This document shows positions 1-5,411 of a DNA stretch of 5,411 nucleotides, piece after piece. The position numbers and the translations under genes are program-made. Within the stretch, counting starts at the first letter, position 1, and the number at the start of each line of letters is the position of its first letter. Source of the stretch: Verrucomicrobiales bacterium (GTDB taxonomy: Bacteria > Verrucomicrobiota > Verrucomicrobiia > Limisphaerales > UBA1100); the NCBI GenBank assembly GCA_011523245.1, contig WTHG01000067.1, forward strand, positions 1-5,411. Direction: 5' to 3'. Below the pieces are notes generated by a model. It was not told the origin of the DNA. It was given only the letters and a program-made list of their open reading frames with translations, and made no database searches.

Positions 1-251
1 CCGCGCCCGCGGCCGCGCGCGCCGAGCCCGCGCGCGGCGCCGCGCCCGCCGCCGCGCCCGCCGCGCCTGCGCGCAGCGCGATCGGCGCGCGCATGCGCGA
101 GTTCAAGTGGGTCGGGCCGACGATCTCGAAGATGCTCGAGGTCTCGACGCACCTCGCGTACCCGTCGCTCCGCCTGCTCGACGACGAGTGCGAGGTCGGC
201 GTCGGCTGCCAGGAGGCGTTCAAGCGGCTGCTGCCCGGCGTGCAGGCCGAG
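1..251 (+). other. Very high-GC block encoding an Ala/Pro-rich stretch plus an unrecognised segment, apparently foreign to the rest of the window
   Basis: Bases 1-92 hold only five A or T (95% GC) and bases 93-251 are about 69% GC. In the plus frame shared with the downstream gene, 82 of 83 codons end in G or C, against 38 of 53 in the next 53 codons. The bias is at third positions, so this frame is probably the one really translated in the source genome. The product is a run of Ala, Pro and Arg (a disordered linker), then a mixed sequence starting MREFKWVGPTISKMLE with Cys at residues 33 and 39 (from the ATG at 93). I do not recognise a domain. The codon bias resembles high-GC Myxococcota or Actinomycetota, but the source is a guess. 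Confidence 0.7.
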
Positions 252-1676
252 GAAGTGGGCGCGCGTTGGGGGACAGAACAACGGGAGCGTGAGTATTATC
301 GGGTGGTCAGTGTGCCGATTCCCAAGGGGCAAGTGATTGAGGCCGGCGCGTTTGAGTTGATGCCGGACAACCGCATGGCGATCGGCACGCGGCGGGGGGA
401 TATCTATTTCATGAGCGGCGTGGATGACGACAAGCCGCGGCCGCGCTTCGAGAAGTTTGCCGAGGGTCTGGATGAGATTTTCGGCCTAGCCCATCGCCGA
501 GACGAGAAGGATGCCCTGTACGTGACTCACAGCGCGGAGTTAACGCGCGTGCGCGACACGAATGGCGACGGGCGCGCGGACCGATTTGAGACGGTGTCCG
601 ACGCGTGGGGCTATCGCAACTATCACGAGTACGCCTTTGGCTCGAAGTTTGATGCGCAGGGGAACCTCTACGTGGCGCTCGGGCTTTCCGCCTCTTACCA
701 CTCACGCGCGCTCTTTCGCGGATGGGCAATGAAAATCACTCCGGAAGGCAAGAGCATCCCCATCGCCAGCGGCCTGCGCAGCCCGGGCGGCATTGGGCCT
801 AACGAACACGGCGCGCTGTTTTACATTGAGAGTCAAGGGCCGTGGAATTCCTCGTGCAGCCTTAAATTTCTGAAGCCCGGCGGGTTCATGGGGCATCCGG
901 TGAGTTTCAACTGGTACCAGTACGCGCCGGGCCTCAAGCGGCCGGTCGAGCCGGGAAGCGGCACCCGAATTGTTACCGAGAAGGAAAAGGTAAAGGAGCT
1001 TGTGCCGTACGCCGTGGTGTTTCCTTACATCCGCATGGGGCGTTCAATCACCGGTTACGTGGTCGACAAGACGGGCGGCAAGTTTGGGCCATTTGAAAAC
1101 CAGATTTTCCTAGGCGACTACACACAATCGATCATCATGCGCGCGACCACCGAGCAGATCAACGGCGTGTGGCAGGGCGCGTGTTATCCCTTTCGTGAAG
1201 GGCTCTCGACCGGGATTCTGAACGTGCAGTTCACTCCCAAGGGCCGGTTGCTGGCCGGCGGTACTAATCGGGGTTGGCCAGTGCGTGGTATTAAACCCTT
1301 TGCGCTGGAGCGGTTAGATTGGACCGGTAAAATTCCCTTTGAGATTAAGCGCATCCACATCACGCCCGATGGATTCAAAATCCTGTTTACCAAACCGGTT
1401 GATGCCAAGACCGGCAACGATCCGAAGAGTTATCAGGTCACCACTTTCACGCACATTTACCATGGCGGTTACGGCGGGCCGGAGGTTGATCAAACTACAC
1501 CCACTGTGCAGCGCGCCGAGCTGGCTGCCGACGGTCTCAGCGCACGCATCACACTCAGCGAACTCAAGCGCGGGCATGTGCACGAATTCGATCTCGGCGC
1601 ATTGCGCGATCGACGTCAGGGCGAGCTGCTGCATCGTCACGCCTATTACACTGTCAATGAGATCCCCAAGAAATAA
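3..1676 (+). CDS. Sorbosone/glucose dehydrogenase-like beta-propeller protein with foreign-looking N-terminus (5' partial or chimeric)
   Basis: The frame is open to the window edge; the first ATG is at 93 (527 residues from there) and has no visible ribosome binding site. Residues 68-410, numbered from that ATG, resemble the PVC-group 'membrane-bound dehydrogenase' propellers related to L-sorbosone and PQQ glucose dehydrogenases. Visible marks are YYRVVSVPIPKG (68-79), GTRRGDIYF (98-106), a calcium-loop-like DTNGDGRAD (155-163), SPGGIGPNEHGALFYIESQG (230-249) and FLGDYTQSIIMR (339-350). Residues 415-527 form a beta-rich C-terminal module ending LLHRHAYYTVNEIPK, as in PVC relatives. The likely role is periplasmic oxidation of a sugar or alcohol; substrate and cofactor cannot be read from sequence. 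No CXXCH haem motif is present. The expected signal peptide is missing: residues before about 55 come from DNA of different composition and match nothing I recognise. The family call is fairly sure; the true start is not. Confidence 0.75.
   Translation, partial: APAAARAEPARGAAPAAAPAAPARSAIGARMREFKWVGPTISKMLEVSTHLAYPSLRLLDDECEVGVGCQEAFKRLLPGVQAEEVGARWGTEQREREYYRVVSVPIPKGQVIEAGAFELMPDNRMAIGTRRGDIYFMSGVDDDKPRPRFEKFAEGLDEIFGLAHRRDEKDALYVTHSAELTRVRDTNGDGRADRFETVSDAWGYRNYHEYAFGSKFDAQGNLYVALGLSASYHSRALFRGWAMKITPEGKSIPIASGLRSPGGIGPNEHGALFYIESQGPWNSSCSLKFLKPGGFMGHPVSFNWYQYAPGLKRPVEPGSGTRIVTEKEKVKELVPYAVVFPYIRMGRSITGYVVDKTGGKFGPFENQIFLGDYTQSIIMRATTEQINGVWQGACYPFREGLSTGILNVQFTPKGRLLAGGTNRGWPVRGIKPFALERLDWTGKIPFEIKRIHITPDGFKILFTKPVDAKTGNDPKSYQVTTFTHIYHGGYGGPEVDQTTPTVQRAELAADGLSARITLSELKRGHVHEFDLGALRDRRQGELLHRHAYYTVNEIPKK
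249..276. other. Probable chimeric junction between two DNA sources
   Basis: Codon third positions change from all G/C (53 codons, 93-251) to mixed use beginning with gaa at 252, followed shortly by cgt, aca, gaa and caa. The recognisable propeller family sequence starts at about base 294 (YYRVV), and the preceding acidic/basic residues TEQRERE (273-293) also fit the PVC style. The break therefore lies roughly at 249-276. It happens to keep the reading frame, which occurs by chance one time in three. I see no repeat, integrase site or insertion-sequence end at the break. Confidence 0.65.
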
Positions 1677-1677
1677 C

Positions 1678-3129
1678 ATGCGATACATATGGCTCATGAT
1701 TCTGGTCGGGTGCGGTTCGCTGAATGCGGCGGACTGGAGCGTCACGCGTCAACTCCCGGCGCCGGAAGCGCATCAGGCCGCGGCCGCCGAGGGGAAGTTT
1801 GTGTATGCCATCACCAGCCGGTCGGTGGCAAAGTATGATCGCGCCACCGGCAAGCGTTTGGCCGTGAGTACCGGCGCGGCGCGGCACTTGAACAGCGGCT
1901 TTTTCTGGCAGGGCAAACTGCTCTGCGCACACTCGAATTATCCGCTCAAGCCGGAGCGCAGTGAGATCAAGGTGCTGGATGTCGACACGATGAAGCTGAC
2001 GACCTTCAAGGCCTTTGGCAAAGCCGGCGGTTCGTTGGTGTGGGTGCTGCGCAAGGACGGGCATTGGTGGTGCAACTTCGCGCATTACGGCGCGGACAAC
2101 GCCAAGACCTTTCTTGCCAAGTACGACGACCAATGGCGCGAACTGGCACGCTGGACATATCCGCAAAAGGTGATCAGCCAGTTGGGCCGGTACAGTTTGT
2201 CCGGCGGCATTTGGCGTGGGGACGATCTGTGGTTGACGGGCCATGATGATCCGGTCGCCTTCCGACTGCGCCTGCCCAAGGCGGGTGGTGTGCTGGAGTA
2301 CGTCGGCCAACATGCCGTGCCGTTTACCGGGCAGGGTTTGGCGAATGATCCGGTGACCGGCGGATTGATTGGCATCAACCGCGCCCGACGACAGGTGGTC
2401 TTTGCCGCACAGCAGGGCATCCGGTTGCGTGTGCTTTGTTATAACATCCATCACGCTGCCGGGGTGGATCGCAAGCTGGACGTGCCGCGGATCGCCAAGG
2501 TGATCCTGTCGGTAAAGCCGGATTTGGTTGCGCTGCAGGAAGTGGACCGCAAGACCGGCCGCTCGGGGCGCGTGGATCAAGCCGCCGAGTTGGCGCGGCT
2601 CACGGGGATGCATTCGGCGTATGGTGCGAACATTGCGTTTCAGGGCGGCCAATACGGCAACGCGATCTTGTCACGGCTGCCGATGGATCAGCATCAGAAT
2701 CATCTGTTGCCCAACGTGGATTCGGGCGAACAACGCGGGGTGTTGGAGGTTGGCTTTAAACTGCCCGGCGGACGGCCGTTGCGATTGCTCGGTACGCACC
2801 TTGACCATCGACGGCCGGATGGCGAGCGGCTGGCGTCAGCCATCTTCATCAACACGATGGCCGGCAAAGAGCCTGCCGTGCCGACGATCTTGGCGGGCGA
2901 CTTGAACGACGTGCTCGGTAGTCGCACGCTGAAAGAGTTTCAAAAATCATGGACGCCCACCAACGCCAAGCCGATGCCAACCGTGCCGGTGGGTAAGCCA
3001 ACGCGGCAGATTGATTTCATTCTCGTGCGGCCCGCGGCGCGGTGGAAGGTGATAGAGACAAAGGTGCTCGACGAAGCCGTGGCATCTGATCACCGCGCAA
3101 TCTTTGCGATCCTGGAGCTGCGCAACTAG
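1678..3129 (+). CDS. Secreted propeller ('cycloisomerase'-like) fused to endonuclease/exonuclease/phosphatase domain
   Basis: The 483-residue product has two parts. Residues 1-17 look like a signal peptide (h-region about 4-11, possible cleavage after SLNA). Residues 20-245 resemble PVC propeller proteins annotated as 'cycloisomerase': AKYDRATGKRLA, LNSGFFWQGKLLCAHSNYP, DGHWWCNFAHY, LAKYDDQWRELARW, then GINRARRQVVF at the end. Residues 249-483 form a complete endonuclease/exonuclease/phosphatase (EEP) domain: CYNIHH with N256, LQEVD with E288, YGNAILS (326-332), GTHLDH with H374, AGDLND with D408 and N410, IDFIL with D446, and SDH with D471/H472. All expected catalytic and metal-binding residues are present, so it should be an active Mg-dependent phosphoesterase; whether the target is nucleic acid, lipid or sugar phosphate is unknown. 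The ATG is one base after the upstream stop (TAACATG), which suggests coupling. An in-frame ATG at 1657 would give a longer basic leader and place Cys19 in a lipobox-like LVGC. Confidence 0.88.
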   Translation: MRYIWLMILVGCGSLNAADWSVTRQLPAPEAHQAAAAEGKFVYAITSRSVAKYDRATGKRLAVSTGAARHLNSGFFWQGKLLCAHSNYPLKPERSEIKVLDVDTMKLTTFKAFGKAGGSLVWVLRKDGHWWCNFAHYGADNAKTFLAKYDDQWRELARWTYPQKVISQLGRYSLSGGIWRGDDLWLTGHDDPVAFRLRLPKAGGVLEYVGQHAVPFTGQGLANDPVTGGLIGINRARRQVVFAAQQGIRLRVLCYNIHHAAGVDRKLDVPRIAKVILSVKPDLVALQEVDRKTGRSGRVDQAAELARLTGMHSAYGANIAFQGGQYGNAILSRLPMDQHQNHLLPNVDSGEQRGVLEVGFKLPGGRPLRLLGTHLDHRRPDGERLASAIFINTMAGKEPAVPTILAGDLNDVLGSRTLKEFQKSWTPTNAKPMPTVPVGKPTRQIDFILVRPAARWKVIETKVLDEAVASDHRAIFAILELRN

Positions 3130-3132
3130 CGG

Positions 3133-4755
3133 CTACTTTTTCTTCGGCTTCGGCTTCCTCATCTTGCTCACCTCGTCCCACGGCTTGGCGCCGACGTGAC
3201 TGGCCCAGCCTTCGTAGAGTTTTTGGAGTGCAGCGGCCTTTTGCGGCATGGCCTTGGAAAGATCCCGCAGTTCGCTGCGGTCCCGGGCCATGTTGTACAA
3301 TTCCCAGGGGGCGTTGTGCAGGGCGACGAGCTTGAAATCGCCCCGACGCACGGCGCGGTTGCCTTCGTGTTCCCAAAACAGGGTGCGTGGCCGGGCGTTG
3401 TCTTTCGCAAACACCGGCAGAAGATTTTCGCCTTCCATGTTTTTCAGCGGCAACCCAGCGGCGGCGAGGCAGGTGGGGGCAATGTCGATGAGGTGGCTGG
3501 GCGTGTGGCGCAGTGTGCCCTTGTCCTTGAGGCGGGCGGGCCAGTGGACAATGAGGGGTGTAGCTACACCGCCTTCATGAGTGTAGCGCTTATACATGCG
3601 GAAAGGAGCGTTGCTGAGGTTGGCCCAGCCGCGGCCGGAGCTGGAGGACCAGCCGCCGCGCCGGCCCCATTCGGCGTAGTTGTCCACGCGGGTCTCGGGA
3701 TGCCGACCGTTCTTGGCGAAGAGCCCACGCCAATCATGCACGCCGGTACCGGGCACGCCGTTGTCCACCATGAACAGGAATAAGGTGTTGTCCAGCCGGC
3801 CGGCGGTCTTGAGCTTGGCGATAATCCGGCCGATGTTCTGGTCCATGCGGTCGATGATGGCCGAGTAGAGCGCCATCTTGAGGTCGAGCTCGTCGCGCAG
3901 CTTGGCGTCGTAGGTTTCCCATTGAGGCACATCCGAAGGCGAGAGCGGCCAGTCTTTTTTAATCAGGCCCATCTGCACCATGCGCCGATAACGTTCCGCG
4001 CGCAATTTGTCCCAGCCTATATCGCGGAATTTGCCGCGGTATTTTTTAGTGTCCTCCTCGCGCGCGTGCAGCGGGAAGTGCGGCGCGTTATGGGCGACGT
4101 AGAGAAAAATCGGTTGATCGGCGTGTTTCGTAAACGCCTCGTCCATGAAATGCAGTGCGTAATCGGTGAAGACATCGGTGGTGTACCACTCCTGATCGGG
4201 ATGCAGATGGTTCACGGGCGTCTCAGTTCCGGGCAGCACGATTTTGTCATCGAGAAATACCGGGCAATGCTCGAGCACAGTGAAATAGGAATCGATAAAA
4301 TTGCGTGTGCCATAAAACCGATCGAACCCGCGCGCGATGGGCGACTGTTTCGGCTCCGTACCGAGATGCCATTTGCCGGTCATCATAGTGCGGTAACCGC
4401 CTTGGCGGAGCTGCTCGGCCAGCGTCGGCACATTGGGCAGGATCGTGCCGCTGTAGCTGGGCAGGCCGCGATCCCGCGTCATGTGCCCCATGCCGGCTCG
4501 GTGCGGATACAGCCCCGTCAACAACGTCGCCCGCGACGGACAACACCGTCCGGTATTATAAAACTGCGAAAACCGCAGACCGTTGGCTGCGAGTTTATCC
4601 AACACGGGTGTTTCAATCTCTCCGCCGTAACAGCCGAAATCCGAAAAGCCGGCATCATCCGCCATGATGACGACGATGTTGGGCTGTTTTTGGTCAGCTC
4701 CAAGCAATAGAAGAGGCGTAAGTAGTATTATTAGAAACAGGTGAGTTTTACTCAT
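3133..4755 (-). CDS. Secreted arylsulfatase-family sulfatase (formylglycine type)
   Basis: The 540-residue product is full length for a type I sulfatase. Residues 1-20 are a signal peptide (hydrophobic run about 6-19) ending LLGA, with no lipobox Cys. The active-site signature CCPSRATLLTG begins at Cys71, the residue expected to be converted to formylglycine, with Arg75. Other expected residues are Asp33-Asp34 in the N-terminal PNIVVIMADD, Lys128 and His130 in GKWHLG, His226 in HNAPHFPLH, Asp331-Asn332 in MVDNG, and Lys389 before the HEGGVATPLIVHWP stretch (393-406). They match the metal and sulfate ligands of Pseudomonas aeruginosa arylsulfatase. It should hydrolyse sulfate esters in the periplasm or outside the cell after maturation by a formylglycine-generating enzyme; the substrate is not predictable. 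The C-terminus is a Lys/Pro-rich tail (531-540). It lies 10 bases after the upstream sulfatase-like gene, so they are probably one operon. The ATG at 4755 gives a clean signal peptide; no Shine-Dalgarno is evident in the AT-rich leader. Confidence 0.95.
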   Translation of the reverse strand: MSKTHLFLIILLTPLLLLGADQKQPNIVVIMADDAGFSDFGCYGGEIETPVLDKLAANGLRFSQFYNTGRCCPSRATLLTGLYPHRAGMGHMTRDRGLPSYSGTILPNVPTLAEQLRQGGYRTMMTGKWHLGTEPKQSPIARGFDRFYGTRNFIDSYFTVLEHCPVFLDDKIVLPGTETPVNHLHPDQEWYTTDVFTDYALHFMDEAFTKHADQPIFLYVAHNAPHFPLHAREEDTKKYRGKFRDIGWDKLRAERYRRMVQMGLIKKDWPLSPSDVPQWETYDAKLRDELDLKMALYSAIIDRMDQNIGRIIAKLKTAGRLDNTLFLFMVDNGVPGTGVHDWRGLFAKNGRHPETRVDNYAEWGRRGGWSSSSGRGWANLSNAPFRMYKRYTHEGGVATPLIVHWPARLKDKGTLRHTPSHLIDIAPTCLAAAGLPLKNMEGENLLPVFAKDNARPRTLFWEHEGNRAVRRGDFKLVALHNAPWELYNMARDRSELRDLSKAMPQKAAALQKLYEGWASHVGAKPWDEVSKMRKPKPKKK

Positions 4756-4765
4756 ATTATAAATT

Positions 4766-5411
4766 TTATGGGGTGGCGACCTTCAGTTCGACTAGGTGTC
4801 CATTAATGGCTTCTTTGGGTGATTCAGAATCAACGGGATCGTTATCAAAATGCCCAACCGCGAAGTTTTCTTTTGGATGTGTATGTAGTAATCCCTGAGG
4901 ATTTGATCCACCAGTAGTCGAGTTTCCTCCTACCTGCAGGGAAAGATTATCTGCATTAAAGCGCACGATTACATTCAGTTTGGATTGCTTCCCTTGAATA
5001 GCTGCAATCCTTTGAAAGGATTTTTGGCCGTAGCGCACACAGAAATATAGGACACCTTGTTTGGCGTACAACGCATAGCCTGTCTTCGTCCCACCATGGT
5101 CAATAATGGTGCCGTGCGCTTTTTTCCCAGCCGGTATTTCAATGGTTGCATTAATCAGGATTGATTTACCATTTAGTTCCGGTAGCGAAGCAGTGGAGTA
5201 CGTATGGCCGAGCTTTACCTTTTTCCAGTCAATGGGTTTCGTTGGGTTTACGGGGTCTGAACGGCGGGCTTTTTTGATGGTAGGATATAGAGTAACTGGG
5301 TTTTCCACAAAACCGGCAGGGCGTTTGTTGGCGGCGAGATCGGTAGTAATGGTTTCAGCCAGCTGCGTTAGGCGCGCGATAATGTCCGGATGTTGCGCGG
5401 CGAGGTCAGTT
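4766..5411 (-). CDS. C-terminal end of a second sulfatase with appended jelly-roll (LamG/ConA-like) domain, 5' partial
   Basis: The frame is open from the window edge to a TAA at 4766-4768, giving 214 residues. A GTG at 5308 could start a 180-residue protein, but upstream residues fit the usual C-terminus of PVC arylsulfatases: AAQHPDIIARLTQLAETITT, then KRPAGFVENPVTLYP. The GTG codon lies inside that motif, so this is more likely the tail of a longer sulfatase whose catalytic part lies beyond the window. After a basic linker, residues 79-212 look like a beta-sandwich of the concanavalin/LamG type found at the end of many PVC sulfatases: LNGKSILINATIEIP, GTIIDHGG, TGYALYAKQGVLYFCVRYG, LNVIVRFNADNLSLQVGG, and FAVGHFDNDP followed by INGHLVELKV. 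It could bind carbohydrate or stabilise the enzyme. It is the first of two same-strand genes, with a 10-base gap to the sulfatase downstream. The beta-sandwich coding part is about 45% GC against 58% for the sulfatase tail. Confidence 0.8.
   Translation of the reverse strand, partial: TDLAAQHPDIIARLTQLAETITTDLAANKRPAGFVENPVTLYPTIKKARRSDPVNPTKPIDWKKVKLGHTYSTASLPELNGKSILINATIEIPAGKKAHGTIIDHGGTKTGYALYAKQGVLYFCVRYGQKSFQRIAAIQGKQSKLNVIVRFNADNLSLQVGGNSTTGGSNPQGLLHTHPKENFAVGHFDNDPVDSESPKEAINGHLVELKVATP

Noticed and set aside
1..92. GC-rich repeat or regulatory element at the left edge
   Set aside because: The pattern of gcg, gcc, ccc and cgc is explained by an Ala/Pro/Arg-rich coding linker in the frame that continues downstream; no regular repeat unit is seen.
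1339..1677. Upstream extension of the propeller-EEP reading frame to 1339
   Set aside because: It overlaps the C-terminal module of the upstream gene. The residues before 1657 are Ser/Arg/Thr-rich shadow sequence, and a signal peptide begins at 1678 (or 1657).
1654..2652. 332-residue minus-strand open frame opposite the propeller-EEP gene
   Set aside because: It is a shadow of a well-supported gene. The product is rich in Arg, His, Gln and Pro, as expected for an antisense translation.
3922..4710. 262-residue plus-strand open frame opposite the sulfatase gene
   Set aside because: It lies antisense to a clearly functional sulfatase with all active-site residues. Its product resembles no family I know and the length is explained by the GC-rich opposite strand.
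4753..4768. TATAAT-like sequence immediately before the sulfatase ATG on the minus strand
   Set aside because: It abuts the start codon, leaving no room for a transcription start at the usual distance. It lies in a 10-base gap inside a probable operon, so it is more likely just an AT-rich leader.
4766..5308. Stand-alone 180-residue protein starting with GTG at 5308
   Set aside because: The frame stays open to the window edge, and the residues upstream continue a typical sulfatase C-terminus across the GTG. There is also no signal peptide after the GTG.

Overview
The window looks like part of a genome from the Planctomycetes-Verrucomicrobia-Chlamydiae (PVC) group, most likely a marine or soil verrucomicrobium or planctomycete. 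That assignment rests on gene content and sequence style: a sorbosone-dehydrogenase-like propeller protein, a 'cycloisomerase'-type propeller joined to an endonuclease/exonuclease/phosphatase domain, and two adjacent secreted sulfatases, one with a C-terminal jelly-roll domain. It is a recognition-based inference; no database search was possible.

Layout. Bases 1 to about 250 are a short block of very different DNA: 95% GC in bases 1-92 and 69% GC in bases 93-251, with 82 of 83 codons ending in G or C. It runs in frame into the propeller gene that ends at 1676. I read this as a chimeric junction near 249-276, from misassembly or, less likely, a real fusion. The plus-strand propeller protein is followed after one base by a second plus-strand gene (1678-3129). 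That gene encodes a secreted N-terminal propeller plus a catalytically complete endonuclease/exonuclease/phosphatase domain. It converges, with a 3-base gap, on a minus-strand sulfatase gene (3133-4755). Upstream of the sulfatase on the same strand, 10 bases away, is the 3' end of another gene (4766-5411). It appears to be the tail of a second sulfatase followed by a lectin-like beta-sandwich domain, and it is cut by the window edge. There is no gene-free stretch over 300 bases, and I see no RNA gene, insertion sequence or CRISPR array.

How the genes may work together. The minus-strand pair looks like a small sulfatase operon for removing sulfate esters from polysaccharides in the periplasm or outside the cell. 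The plus-strand pair looks translationally coupled and probably encodes exported proteins: a quinoprotein-like propeller dehydrogenase and a propeller-phosphoesterase fusion. A shared role in polysaccharide or organic-matter degradation is plausible from context but is inference. I did not find a convincing wholly new system. The most unusual items are the compositional junction at the left end, the propeller-phosphoesterase fusion, and the GC drop that coincides with the extra C-terminal domain of the partial sulfatase.
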